A stretch of DNA of 64,000 nt, taken from assembly GCA_963767245.1 (NCBI GenBank), contig CAVYDG010000023.1, positions 248,001 through 312,000 of the forward strand, written 5' to 3'. Source of the DNA: Roseiarcus sp963767245. Lineage in GTDB: Bacteria > Pseudomonadota > Alphaproteobacteria > Rhizobiales > Beijerinckiaceae. The position numbers and the translations under genes are program-made. Under the pieces are notes generated by a model. The model had not been told where the DNA came from. It did not search any database and saw only the letters and a program-made list of their open reading frames with translations. This document shows, piece by piece, positions 1-8,893 of this stretch (its first letter is position 1; every line of letters begins with the position of its first letter).

Positions 1-2
1 CG

Positions 3-191
3 GCCGGCGCCCTCGCTCAACAGGGTACATCGTCGTCCTATGGAAGCGTCGGCTGGGGACCAGTGATTCCGACGCAGTCGCTCACCAACAAAGAGCGCGC
101 CTGGAATCACGACAATCAGGCCCGCTACCAGTCAGAAGAGAGCGCCGAATATCTTCGCCAGCACGGGAAGGGCTTGTTTCCCTTCTTCTGA
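3..191 (+). CDS. C-terminal end of an unrecognised protein (partial)
   Basis: An open frame enters from the left edge and ends with TGA at 189-191, giving 62 residues that finish ...HGKGLFPFF. The composition (many N, Q, S, E) looks like a real protein tail rather than a GC-rich shadow frame. It converges on rsmB with 19 bp between the two stops. I do not recognise the family, and most of the gene lies outside the window. Confidence 0.4.
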   Translation, partial: AGALAQQGTSSSYGSVGWGPVIPTQSLTNKERAWNHDNQARYQSEESAEYLRQHGKGLFPFF

Positions 192-210
192 CGGCCTGAC
201 GCCGCTCTCG

Positions 211-1508
211 CTAGCCGGCCCTGACCAGCCGGGCGGCGAAAAACCCGTCCAATCCCGAGCGTCTCGGATTGTCGCTCCATAATTGTGAGGGCAGCGTGCG
301 CAGGTCTCCGGCAACCGTCACGCACTCGGCAAGGCCGCCGATCTCTTCGGCCGCGATGGGCAGGCGCCGCACGTCCGGGTCCCGGCGCAGGACGGCGGCG
401 ATCTGCGCTTCGCCCTCGTCCGGTTCGAGCGAGCAGACGCAATAGACGATCGCGCCGCCGGGCCGCGTCAGCGCGATCGCCTTGTCGATGAGCTGGGCCT
501 GCAGCTTGATCAGGGGGCCGAGATCGCCCGGCCGCTTGATCCAGGCGACATCCGGATGGCGGCGGATGGTGCCGGTCGCAGTACAGGGGGCGTCCAACAA
601 CACGGCGTCGAACGCCGGCGCGTCGAACGCGAGCGCGTCGGCAACCACGATCTCCGAATGAAGACGCAGGCGCTCGAAATTAGCAGCGAGCAGCTTGAGC
701 CTCTCCGCCGAGCGATCGACCGTCGTCACCTCCGCGCCCGCGGCGGCCAGCTCGGCCGCCTTTCCGCCCGGCGCGGCGCAGAGATCGACGATCCGCATGC
801 CCGCGCGGGGCCGAAGCAGGCGCGCCGGCAGCGCCGCGGCGGCGTCCTGCACCCACCATTCGCCCGCCGCGTAACCTTCGAGCTGCGCGATGGCCTCATG
901 CGTATCGAGCCGCACCGAACCGGTCGGCAGTGCGATCCCGCCGAGGCGCGCCGCCCAGCCGGAAGGGTCGCCCTTGACGCTGATGTCGAGCGTCGGCTCC
1001 GAGCGGTGCGCCGAGGCGATGGCGCGGGCGGCGCTCTCGCCGTAAGTCGCGCGCCAGCGCTGGGCAAGCCAGGCGGGTGTATCGTCGTCGAGCGGATCGG
1101 AGCTGGCCAGGATCGCGTCGCGGTCGCGGGCGATTGTGCGTAGAACCGCGTTGGCGAGCGCCGCGAACGGCGCGCTGGCCGGGTCGGCGCGCGTCGCCTT
1201 GACCGCGAGGTCGACGGCCGCGTGATCGGGCGTATCAAGAAAGAGGATCTGGGCCGCGGCGACGATGAGCACCCATTCGAGGGCGCCGCCGCGCTTTGGC
1301 ATCCCCTTTTCCAGTCGCCGCGCCAGCGCCTTGCGGATCGTCCCGAGCCGGCGCAGCGCCACGGTGGCGATCGAGCGCGCCAGCGCCCGGTCGCGCGGGT
1401 CGAGGCCGCCCGCGCGCAGCGAGAGATGGCGGCGAGCCGCTCTTCGAGCGGGCGCGCCAGGGTCAGCGCTTCGGCCACGGCGCGCGCCGCCGCCATCCGC
1501 GCCGCCAT
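211..1508 (-). CDS. rsmB: RsmB-type 16S rRNA (cytosine-C5) methyltransferase, apparent frameshift
   Basis: SAM-dependent m5C methyltransferase of the RsmB/NOP2/Sun family, which methylates 16S rRNA in the cytoplasm. The C-terminal domain carries the SAM loop DLCAAPGGK, the DAPCTATG motif and YCVCSLEPDEGE, so both catalytic cysteines are present. The N-terminal NusB-like domain is split between two frames. MAARMAAARAVAEAL...LEERLAAI (ATG at 1508) lies in one frame. LRAGGLDPRDRALARS, leading into the body, lies in another and is open to 211. The switch is near 1427 and equals one missing base. An internal GTG at 1362 would give 383 residues lacking most of the NusB domain, which is short for the family (about 430). 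The break could be real or a sequence error. Confidence 0.85.
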
Positions 1509-1715
1509 GCCCGGCGGCGCGGGCGCCGGGGTCTCCGGACGCCCGGCATGAAACCCATGCGCCTGTCGCGCCAATCGTGCCTCGCTGCGAATCAATTGCC
1601 GACCGCCCCTCGCGAAGTCTATACGCGAAATTGGAGGCGGCCTTGCGTCAGGCCGGGTTATGCACGTGCAGGACCCGGATCTTTTGCCGCCCAAGGCTCG
1701 AGACAAGCGACAGCG

Positions 1716-1931
1716 ATGAACGCCAAGGCTCAAGACCCCGTTCCGCCGAACGAGACCGAAACGCCCGCCCCACGCGACCTGCCGCCCGCGGCGCGTCGCG
1801 CGCTCGAGGAAGCGGCAGCGCGGCGAGCCGCACTCAAACCGGCAGGGCCGCCGGAACTCAACGGCCGCGGCGGCCTCGACCCAGTGCGCTACGGCGACTG
1901 GGAGGTGAAGGGCTTGGCGAGCGATTTCTAG
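1716..1931 (+). CDS. DUF1674 (SdhAF4-like) small protein
   Basis: A 71-residue protein with the diagnostic DUF1674 C-terminus: a proline/glycine-rich linker, then DPVRYGDWEVKGLASDF at the very end. Related eukaryotic proteins (SDHAF4/Sdh8) help load FAD into the flavoprotein subunit of succinate dehydrogenase. In alphaproteobacteria the gene commonly lies beside rsmB and is divergently transcribed, as here. The ATG at 1716 gives the normal length. The N-terminal half is rich in E, A and P and probably disordered. The family call is firm; the succinate dehydrogenase role is by homology. Confidence 0.85.
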   Translation: MNAKAQDPVPPNETETPAPRDLPPAARRALEEAAARRAALKPAGPPELNGRGGLDPVRYGDWEVKGLASDF

Positions 1932-2348
1932 ACAAGACATGCTTGGTAAGGCGGCGCTCCCGCCGCCATCGTGACGACCTGGCTCCGCGCGAGGGCGGCT
2001 TGGGTCTGATCACCGCGCGCTTGAGTTGCGGTCTGACGGGAATTGTCTTGACAAAATCAGAAGTTTTCGCTATCATGTTTCCAATTATAGAATTACGGCG
2101 GCGGCCTGCCCGGCGCCGGAAAAAGACGAGCTTGGTTTGTGATAATCGAGGCGGCGCGGCGAGCTAGGGAAGGAAATCTGGTCCGGGTCGGCCGTAAGTC
2201 GTTGAAAAGTCCCGAATCCGGGAAATGGAATGAAGGGAAGCGAAATGAATTGAAGCCGGCGGGAAGCCGAAGGAAAACCAACCGAAGCCGCGTGAAGCCG
2301 AAGGAAGCCAGGGGGAAATCGGCTCCCCTCGAACGCATCCGCTCGCAG
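1932..2348. repeat. Intergenic region with purine-rich GAAGCC/GAAGG tract
   Basis: No credible gene lies between the DUF1674 gene and the end of phaZ. From about 2219 to 2320 the + strand is a degenerate run of short units such as GGAATGAAGGGAAGC and GAAGCCGAAGGAA, with almost no T. Tandem slippage from a hexamer-like unit would explain it. An A/T-rich spot, TTGACAAAATCAGAAG at 2047-2062, could hold a promoter, but no gene follows it. Confidence 0.4.
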
Positions 2349-3653
2349 CTAAACGCGCGCGTGGCGGACGTGTCCGTTGAGCTTATGCGGCTTTGCGGGC
2401 CTGGCCGTCGCGGCGATCTCGGCGATGAAATTGCGAATGCGCGGCGCAATCTCGTTACGAAACCGAGAGCCGTTGAAGACGCCGTAATGTCCGACCTTTT
2501 CGGCGAGGTGATAGTGCTTCCGCGAGGCCGGAACATTGACGCACAACTCGATCGCCGCCTGCGTCTGGCCGACGCCCGAGATGTCGTCGTTCTCCCCTTC
2601 GACGGCCAACAGGCCGGAATTGCGGATGGCGGTCAAATCGACCGGCCGCCCGCGATGGGTCATCTCGCCTTTCGGCAGCGCGTGGCGCACGAACACCGTC
2701 TCGACGGTCTGCATGTAGTACTCGGCGGCAAGGTCCATCACCGCCATATACTCGTCGTAGAACTCGCGGTGCTTTTCGGCCGAATCCCCATCGCCGGAAA
2801 CCAGATGATTGAACATGTCGAAATGAGCGCTGACATGGCGGTTGAGATTCATCGCCATGAAGCCGGAGAGCTGGAGAAAGCCGGGATAGACCTCCCGGCC
2901 AAAGCCGGGGTAGGGGAATGGCACGGTATGCAGGCAGTTGCGGCGAAACCATTCGACGCCGCGCTTCTCGGCGAGCTTGTTGACCTCGGTCGGGCTACGC
3001 CGGGTGTCGACCGGGCCGCCCATCAACGTCATGCTCGCCGGCGCGTTGGTGTCGCCGCTAGCCTCCATCAGCGCGGCCGCGGCAAGCAGAGGCACCGATG
3101 GCTGACAGACGCCGATCGTGTGCACGCCGGGACCGAGGTGAGCCAGCATCTCGCGCAGATAGTCGATGTAATCGTCGAGGTCGAAGGAGCCGACCACCAA
3201 CGGGACCATCCGTGCGTCCGCCCAATCGGTGATGTAGACGTCGAAATCCGGGAGAAACGCTTCGACCGTGCCGCGGAGCAAAGTCGCGTAGTGGCCGGAC
3301 ATCGGCGCAACGATCAAAAGCTTCGGTTGACTGGCGCCAGCCAAAAAATCCGGCCGGACGAAGCGGAGCAGATTGCAGAACGGCCTGGTCCAGACGACGT
3401 CCTCGAGAACTGGATGGACAATTCCCCCGACCTCGATTTCGCGCAGGCCGAAGGTCGGCTTGCCGTAACGGCGGGTCATGCGTTCGAACAACTCCGCGCC
3501 GGCCGAGATGTTCTTGCCCAGCGCGGTGCTGGAGAGCGGATTCCACGGATTGCGAAACACGAAATGGGTCGCGTCAGACACCGCGCGCGCCGGCGCGAGG
3601 GCGGCGTGGGCCATCTCGTAGAGTTGATAGGGATAGCTTGGAGACATACACAT
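2349..3653 (-). CDS. phaZ: Intracellular polyhydroxyalkanoate depolymerase
   Basis: Cytoplasmic PHB/PHA depolymerase (PhaZ1 type, alpha/beta hydrolase) that mobilises stored polyester granules. From the ATG at 3653 it is 434 residues long and begins MCMSPSYPYQLYEMAHAALAPAR, the typical YQLYE start. The nucleophile motif is GVCQPS, with cysteine at residue 183 where serine hydrolases have serine. Cys183 is also the position reported for the Ralstonia enzyme, which supports this start. DWADAR and the C-terminal HYHLAEKVGHYGVFNGSRFR are conserved family blocks; the latter carries the catalytic-triad histidine. A second ATG at 3647 is possible. No phaC or phasin gene is adjacent. Confidence 0.92.
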   Translation of the reverse strand: MCMSPSYPYQLYEMAHAALAPARAVSDATHFVFRNPWNPLSSTALGKNISAGAELFERMTRRYGKPTFGLREIEVGGIVHPVLEDVVWTRPFCNLLRFVRPDFLAGASQPKLLIVAPMSGHYATLLRGTVEAFLPDFDVYITDWADARMVPLVVGSFDLDDYIDYLREMLAHLGPGVHTIGVCQPSVPLLAAAALMEASGDTNAPASMTLMGGPVDTRRSPTEVNKLAEKRGVEWFRRNCLHTVPFPYPGFGREVYPGFLQLSGFMAMNLNRHVSAHFDMFNHLVSGDGDSAEKHREFYDEYMAVMDLAAEYYMQTVETVFVRHALPKGEMTHRGRPVDLTAIRNSGLLAVEGENDDISGVGQTQAAIELCVNVPASRKHYHLAEKVGHYGVFNGSRFRNEIAPRIRNFIAEIAATARPAKPHKLNGHVRHARV

Positions 3654-3781
3654 GGACCACTTACGACGAGGCGCGGGCGAATCCCTCTGACATGTCAGCT
3701 TATCGTTCGCATGCGAACATATCAATTGAGCCTAAAGGATAAGTCCACAAGCTCTGGACAAGCGCGGGCGTCGCGTGTCCG

Positions 3782-3804
3782 CTTCCCAAGCTTCGCTCGG
3801 GAAG
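3782..3804 (-). terminator. Hairpin downstream of grxD, possible terminator
   Basis: CTTCCC-a-AGC-ttc-GCT-c-GGGAAG folds into a 10-bp stem with one mismatch and a 3-nt loop. It lies 67 bp after the grxD stop and before phaZ. There is no T-run on the grxD side, so intrinsic termination would be weak. It could instead be an RNA-processing hairpin or a repeat. Confidence 0.35.
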
Positions 3805-3870
3805 GGTGAACCCGCAGGGCCGGATCGGGTGTAGGAAGGAAACTGCCCGAACTGCGTCAGTCGGAGCTCG

Positions 3871-4212
3871 TCAGGCCCCGGCTTGGCTCTTGACCGCGAC
3901 GCCGGCGTCGGACAGCATCGCCGCCAGTTCGCCCGACTGGAACATCTCGCGCGTGATGTCGCAGCCGCCGACGAATTCGCCCTTGATGTAGAGCTGGGGC
4001 ACCGTCGGCCAGTTGGCGTATTCCTTGATCCCCTGACGAATGTCGGCATCCTCGAGCACGTTGACGCCGACCACCGGCGCGCCGAGATAGTCGAGGATCT
4101 GGATGACCTGACCGGAGAACCCGCATTGGGGAAATTCCGGCGTCCCCTTCATGAACAACACGACCGGGTGTTCCGAGATCACCTTCTCGATACGTTCGCG
4201 AGCATTCGGCAT
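3871..4212 (-). CDS. grxD: Monothiol glutaredoxin, CGFS type (Grx4/GrxD)
   Basis: A 113-residue glutaredoxin of the CGFS class, which binds and transfers [2Fe-2S] clusters with glutathione. The active site reads FMKGTPEFPQCGFSGQ with Cys30. WPTVPQLYIKGEFVGGCDI holds the cis-proline TVP and the glutathione-binding GGCD. The length is normal for single-domain members. In many alphaproteobacteria a bolA gene sits just upstream; none is seen here, and the next gene is moaA, whose end lies 107 bp away on the same strand. Confidence 0.93.
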   Translation of the reverse strand: MPNARERIEKVISEHPVVLFMKGTPEFPQCGFSGQVIQILDYLGAPVVGVNVLEDADIRQGIKEYANWPTVPQLYIKGEFVGGCDITREMFQSGELAAMLSDAGVAVKSQAGA

Positions 4213-4319
4213 GGCGCAAAGTCCTCATGAGCGCGGAGAGTCAAGGTCCCGCCCTCTTCACAGCCAGTGATATAGCGCGCCCGGGGGCTCGCCGCCAGCG
4301 GAGGCCGACAAAAAGGCGA

Positions 4320-5339
4320 TCAACCGCCGGTCGTGTTCATGTGGCGCTCGGTCGCCGGCGCCGCGGACCGGGCGATGACGAAGTCGTGGCCCTTGGGCTT
4401 GCGCGCGATCGCCGCCCGGATTGCGGCGACCAACGGGGCGTCCGAATCCGAGCGACGCAGCGGCTCGCGCAAATCCGCTGCGTCCTCCTGGCCGAGACAC
4501 ATGTAAAGCGTGCCGGTGCAGGTCACCCGCACCCGGTTGCAGCTCTCGCAGAAATTGTGGGTCAGCGGAGTAATGAAGCCGAGGCGTCCCCCGGTTTGGC
4601 TCACGTCATAATAGCGCGCCGGGCCGCCGGAGGCATAGGCGGAGGGGTTGAGCGTAAGCGAGCCTTCAAGGCGCGCGCGCAGCTCCGTCAGAGGGAGGAA
4701 CTGGTCGGCCCGATCGGGCTCCATGGCCCCTAGCGGCATCACCTCGATGAAGGTGATGTCAAAGCCGCGGCCGTGCGCCCACTCGACCAGGCTCAAAGCC
4801 TCGTCTTCATTGAAACCCTTGAGCGCAACCGTGTTGATCTTGACCTTGAGCCCGGCCGCGGACGCAGCCTCCACGCCGGCGAGGACGACGCCGAGATCGC
4901 CCCAGCGGGTCACCTGTCGAAACTTGATCGGGTCAAGCGTATCGAGGGAGACATTGATGCGTTCGACGCCGCAATCGGCGAGTTCGTGCGCAAAGCGGGC
5001 GAGCTGGGAGCCGTTTGTGGTCAGCGTGACTTCATCGAGCGCGCCTGCGGCGAGATGCCGGGAAAGCCCGCGGAATAGCGACATCACATTGCGCCTGACC
5101 AGCGGTTCGCCGCCGGTGATCCGGATTTTTCGTGCGCCCAGGCCGACGAAAGCCGAACACAATCGGTCGAGCTCCTCGAGCGACAGCACGTCGCGCTTTG
5201 GCAGGAAGTTCATGTCCTCGGACATGCAATAGACGCAGCGGTAGTCGCAACGGTCGGTGACCGACACCCGCACGTAGGCGATCGCGCGGCCGAAAGGGTC
5301 GACGAGGGGCTGGACGTTGGGACGCGCGTTTGCGTTCAT
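4320..5339 (-). CDS. moaA: GTP 3',8-cyclase MoaA (molybdenum cofactor biosynthesis)
   Basis: Radical-SAM enzyme for the first step of molybdopterin synthesis, converting GTP to 3',8-cyclo-GTP for MoaC. The radical-SAM cluster is CDYRCVYC (Cys31, 35, 38). ITGGEPLVR is the GGE motif, and LTTNGSQLARF and NVSLDTL are conserved. The second, substrate-binding cluster is NFCESCNRVRVTCTG plus a later cysteine. The protein ends in GG, needed for activity in studied homologues. It is 339 residues from ATG 5339, a normal length. No other moa gene is nearby, so it looks monocistronic. Confidence 0.95.
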   Translation of the reverse strand: MNANARPNVQPLVDPFGRAIAYVRVSVTDRCDYRCVYCMSEDMNFLPKRDVLSLEELDRLCSAFVGLGARKIRITGGEPLVRRNVMSLFRGLSRHLAAGALDEVTLTTNGSQLARFAHELADCGVERINVSLDTLDPIKFRQVTRWGDLGVVLAGVEAASAAGLKVKINTVALKGFNEDEALSLVEWAHGRGFDITFIEVMPLGAMEPDRADQFLPLTELRARLEGSLTLNPSAYASGGPARYYDVSQTGGRLGFITPLTHNFCESCNRVRVTCTGTLYMCLGQEDAADLREPLRRSDSDAPLVAAIRAAIARKPKGHDFVIARSAAPATERHMNTTGG

Positions 5340-5404
5340 CAGTCAAGCATATAGCTGCGGGATTGCGCGAAAGAAAGGCGCCCGTCGAAGGGCCGGCGGA
5401 CTCA

Positions 5405-5515
5405 GATTCCCCTCGCCCCGCTTGAGGGGAAAGGGCTGGGGTGAGGGGGCGACAATTGGCCCCTGCGGAAACCGCGCCCGGCCTAACCTTCTCCCCGCTG
5501 CGGGGAGAAGGGTCT
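5405..5515. repeat. Dispersed intergenic repeat with GC-rich hairpins
   Basis: Between moaA and the L,D-transpeptidase gene lie two inverted-repeat blocks: CCCCTCGCCCCGCTTGAGGGG followed by GGGCTGGGGTGAGGGGGC (about 5408-5449), and CTTCTCCCCGCTGCGGGGAG (5489-5508) within a longer perfect palindrome. Such CCCTC/GAGGG units are common dispersed intergenic repeats in Rhizobiales. The second palindrome lies just past the transpeptidase stop and could double as its terminator. Confidence 0.55.
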
Positions 5516-5522
5516 ACGGGGT

Positions 5523-6074
5523 TCAGCGCGTCACGACGACCCGCGCGCCAACCTTCGCCCGGTCGTACAAGTCGATCACGTCCTGGTTCGTCATCCGTAT
5601 GCACCCGGACGAAACTGCCTGCCCGATCGTGTCGGGCTCATTGGAGCCGTGAATTCGAAACAGCGTGCCGGCAAGATACATGGCCCGCGCGCCGAGCGGA
5701 TTTTCGATGCCCCCCTCCATGTGCCGCGGGAGGTCCGGCCGGCGCCTGAGCATCTGAGCCGGCGGGGTCCAGTCCGGCCATTCGCGCTTGTATCCGATCC
5801 GGGTGACGCCGGCCCAAGTGAAGCCCGGCCGTCCAACGCCGACGCCGTATCTGAGCGCCTGATGGTCGGGAAGCACAAAGTAGAGACGCCGCTCGGAAGT
5901 GCGGATCACGATGGTGCCCGGCGCCTCTCTGCCGTCGAACGGGACGGTTTCGCGCTGGATGGGAGTGGCGACCGGCTGGAGTTGCGAATCGAGCGCATTG
6001 GCGAAGACAGGCGCCGTTCCGGCGCTGAGAAAGAGACCGGCCCAGACGGCGGCGCGAATCAAATTGCGGCGCAT
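5523..6074 (-). CDS. L,D-transpeptidase (YkuD domain), exported
   Basis: A 183-residue periplasmic L,D-transpeptidase, an enzyme that makes 3-3 peptidoglycan crosslinks or attaches proteins to the wall. Residues 1-26 form a signal peptide (MRRNLIRAAVWAGLFLSAGTAPVFANA). The YkuD catalytic motif is HGSNEPDTIGQAVSSGCIRM, with His142 and Cys158. GIENPLGARAMYL is the upstream conserved strand. GGGGAA before the ATG is a good ribosome-binding site. The gene stands alone. Which of the possible wall reactions it performs cannot be told from the sequence. Confidence 0.9.
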   Translation of the reverse strand: MRRNLIRAAVWAGLFLSAGTAPVFANALDSQLQPVATPIQRETVPFDGREAPGTIVIRTSERRLYFVLPDHQALRYGVGVGRPGFTWAGVTRIGYKREWPDWTPPAQMLRRRPDLPRHMEGGIENPLGARAMYLAGTLFRIHGSNEPDTIGQAVSSGCIRMTNQDVIDLYDRAKVGARVVVTR

Positions 6075-6508
6075 GATTTCCCCACTGAGACACCCGACAG
6101 TTCATGAACACTTGGCGGGCGAGCCGGCCCCCGGCCCGATTCGTCACGGTCGCATGATTATTGCCAGAAAGACAGCGCATGCAATGCGTTACGCCGGGCG
6201 GCAGGTCACGAATCCGACAATTGCGTTAAATTGTGGCGAAGAAGACACATTACGGCCATTGGCCGCGCCGAATGGGCCTCGGTGGGCGGACGATGTTGAA
6301 TTCGGTTTGGCGCGGCTTTGCCCGGTCGCGCCGCCCTTGCAAGGACACTTCGAGACGTCGCGCGAACCTTACGTCAGCGTGATGTGGGGCCGTCAAATTA
6401 TTGTGATGGCGAGCCCATTGCCTGCGGCGGAGGCATCCGCTCAATTCCGCGCCGGGTCCGGGAATGTCCGCGAGGGGCGGGCGTCCGACGGGGCAACGGA
6501 GGGGGCAG
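6075..6508. other. Intergenic region between divergent genes
   Basis: This 434-bp gap separates the L,D-transpeptidase gene (minus) from the PEP-CTERM gene (plus) and must hold both promoters. I see no convincing ORF or RNA gene. The only clear signal is GGAGGGGG (about 6498-6505), the ribosome-binding site of the right-hand gene. Confidence 0.5.
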
Positions 6509-7243
6509 ATGAAAATCGGGCATTTTGTAGCGGCTGCGGCCGCAATGGCAGGACTGGCCGCCGCCGCGGGGTCGGCTCAGGCGAAGACCACGACTCTCAA
6601 TGTCACGGCGCCAGGCATTATCGGCACGATCCAACTGACCTACGGAACCACGACGGACGGGAAATATCCGTCGGGTCCATACCCTGAAACCGCGTACGAG
6701 ATCACGGGGATCAGCGGGACGTTCTCTGATTCGAACAAGGGCCTCAGCATCGTCAACGCGCCGATCCTCGGGCTCTTTACCCTGACAAAAAGCGGTCCCA
6801 ACGATCCGGCCAATGTCGGCGCCCCCGCGGATATGAGCACGATTGTGGTCTCCGACCCGAACAACCTTCTGCCGTTCGGCCCCTCGGTGAGCTACGACAA
6901 TCTCTATTGGCCGGGCGGCGCTCCGATCACGGCGTGGGTGGCAGCCGATTGGCCGTTCTTCGGCGGCCCGCTCGACGTCTACGGCGTGATGTTCCGGATC
7001 AACGTCGGAACGGCTGACGCGCCCATCATTGACGATGTGGATGTGTGGTCTAATGGCATTGGCGCTCCTGTGGGGACTATGGGCTACGGCGTCGCCGTCC
7101 TCGCGGCCGGCGATCCGCCAGTCGCGTTGGACTATGTCGCCGGTAGCGTGCCGGAACCCTCGACGTGGGCGATGATGGCGCTGGGCTTCGCCGGCCTCGG
7201 CTTCGCCGGACTTAGGGGTCGGCGCAGGACCGCCGTAGCCTGA
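6509..7243 (+). CDS. PEP-CTERM sorting-domain protein, exported
   Basis: A 244-residue secreted protein of unknown role. The signal peptide is MKIGHFVAAAAAMAGLAAA..SAQA. The body is low in charge and rich in G, P, N, T and Y, as in many extracellular PEP-CTERM proteins. The C-terminus has VPEPSTWAMMALGFAGLG, then a membrane segment, then RGRRR, the full PEP-CTERM anchor recognised by exosortase. ATG 6509 follows GGAGGGGG; an upstream ATG at 6464 would spoil the signal peptide. No exosortase gene lies in the window. Such proteins are often linked to exopolysaccharide production, which is only an association. Confidence 0.85.
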   Translation: MKIGHFVAAAAAMAGLAAAAGSAQAKTTTLNVTAPGIIGTIQLTYGTTTDGKYPSGPYPETAYEITGISGTFSDSNKGLSIVNAPILGLFTLTKSGPNDPANVGAPADMSTIVVSDPNNLLPFGPSVSYDNLYWPGGAPITAWVAADWPFFGGPLDVYGVMFRINVGTADAPIIDDVDVWSNGIGAPVGTMGYGVAVLAAGDPPVALDYVAGSVPEPSTWAMMALGFAGLGFAGLRGRRRTAVA

Positions 7244-7466
7244 GCCCTGGACAAACGAGATAGCAAGGCCGGGGAGAACGCTCGGTCTGACTGTCGAACT
7301 GCGGGGGCATGCAGCGACCCGGCTGTGGAGGCCGGACTGCCTAGCGCCGTTCCCCGGTTGTTGGCAGCGCCTATTTGGCGTATCGCGTTGTCACGTCGGT
7401 GTGGTCATTTCACGCGCAATCGAGTAAAGGCCCCAGGACCGCAGGTTAGGGAAGAGACGAAGCAAT

Positions 7467-8753
7467 ATGACAGAGCACGTTCGTGAAAAACTTGTCGCCG
7501 CCAACGACATCGACGCTGCTCTCGAGGAGAGCTTGACGACGGTCTGGGACGCCAAGGTCTATTCCTGGGACAATTCGAAATATCCGTTCAACGAGTGGAT
7601 CCTCAACCGCGTTCGCGGAATGGGTTACAAGCTCGACGATCTCAGCTACCTGCACGAGAGCGTTCCGCTCAACGAGACCTACAAGGTCACCAAGCAGCTC
7701 TGCGCCGATACGAATCTGCCTGAGTTTCGCCGGATGCTGAACCGCTTCGTCCGCGAGGTCATCGTGCCTCAGGGGAAGCTGCGGCTGCCGGTCGCTGTGC
7801 AGCGGTTCATGAATGTCCGCATCATGTTGCCGACGACCCCGGAATTGTTCTTCCCCTTCCACACCGGGCTGCTTTACGGCCACGGCATTGCCTCGCGCAG
7901 CATCTGGATGCCTTTCTGCGACGTGACCGCCGACGAAGACCGCACCCGGTCGATGCAGATCCTCAGCATCAAGAAATCGCGCGACTTGATCCAGCAGGCG
8001 ATCGACAAGCGCCTGAGCATGGACGAAATGACGGAACTCTTCGGCAAGGAAAGCTGGCAGATCAAGGCCGGGCCCGGGAGCGCATGCTTCTTCACCCAGG
8101 AGAACATCCACGGCTCGGGCCGGCCCAATACGAGCGGCAAAACCCGCGTCAGCATGGACTTCCGCGTCGCCGAGGGCATCTACGGCGACTATCTCGGCCG
8201 CAAGATTCCGGCCGGCTATTTCCACCTCATCCCCGACACCGAGGAAGAAGAGGAGAGGCTCGCCGCCCACCCGCGCCGCCCGGACGCCTTTTTCAACGGC
8301 AAGAACAACATCTTCTACGTTGCGAACAACACGGCGTCGACCTATGGCATACCCGTGCATCTACAGCGCTACATGCTTGTCGATTACTGCAACAAGAAGA
8401 AGCTCGAATTCGACTACGAGCTGTTCGATCTCGAGGACATGACCCATCTGCCAACGCTGAAATACCTCGTCACGCAGCGCGAATGCAATATCGTCATGTA
8501 CAGCATCTTCGCGCTGCCGGAGGATGAGGCCTATCGCAACGAGTTGCTGGAGAAGGCGGTCGAGCGAGGGTGCATCATTCATTTCGTCAATGAAGATTTG
8601 CAACTGGCCAACGCCGAGGACTTGAGAACAATCAAGAAGTATCTTGAGTTTTCCAAGTACGGCAAATCCCGGCTGCCGATCGGCTTGCCGCTCACGGCGT
8701 CGAGCAAGATGTTCTTTGACAAGTGGGCGGGGTCTCTGGCGCAGATCGACTGA
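7467..8753 (+). CDS. Fused 2OG-Fe(II) oxygenase-like / LIC12192-type sporadic carbohydrate cluster protein
   Basis: A 428-residue protein that appears to join two families usually encoded as neighbours in sporadic carbohydrate clusters. Residues about 1-260 resemble their 2OG-Fe(II) oxygenase: an HT-x motif at FPFHTGLLYGHG, then SIWMPFCDV, and later IHGSGRPNTSGKTRVSMDFRV with the distal His215 and Arg227. The usual HTD is HTG here (His132, Gly134), so the carboxylate iron ligand is missing. Residues about 281-397 resemble the LIC12192 family (IVMYSIFALPEDEAYRNELL, then a VNEDLQLANAEDL block). His215 and Arg227 suit iron and 2OG binding. HxG is the pattern of iron/2OG halogenases. The substrate is unknown, and no sugar-synthesis genes adjoin. 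Confidence 0.65.
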   Translation: MTEHVREKLVAANDIDAALEESLTTVWDAKVYSWDNSKYPFNEWILNRVRGMGYKLDDLSYLHESVPLNETYKVTKQLCADTNLPEFRRMLNRFVREVIVPQGKLRLPVAVQRFMNVRIMLPTTPELFFPFHTGLLYGHGIASRSIWMPFCDVTADEDRTRSMQILSIKKSRDLIQQAIDKRLSMDEMTELFGKESWQIKAGPGSACFFTQENIHGSGRPNTSGKTRVSMDFRVAEGIYGDYLGRKIPAGYFHLIPDTEEEEERLAAHPRRPDAFFNGKNNIFYVANNTASTYGIPVHLQRYMLVDYCNKKKLEFDYELFDLEDMTHLPTLKYLVTQRECNIVMYSIFALPEDEAYRNELLEKAVERGCIIHFVNEDLQLANAEDLRTIKKYLEFSKYGKSRLPIGLPLTASSKMFFDKWAGSLAQID

Positions 8754-8893
8754 CGCGTTGAAACAACCAAGGCCGGTTCGGCGGCCCTCGCTGGGGTAGG
8801 GGCAGGCGAATGGCCGGGCGACTGAGGTTGGCGCATGCATGAGGCTGCGCTGGCGGCTCGGCGTGTGGAAGCCGCGGAGGGTATTTAGGGCCA

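Noticed and set aside
2139..3809. Long + strand open frame (556 codons) across phaZ
   Set aside because: It is the reverse-complement shadow of the well-supported phaZ gene; its translation is rich in H, R and D without any family motif.
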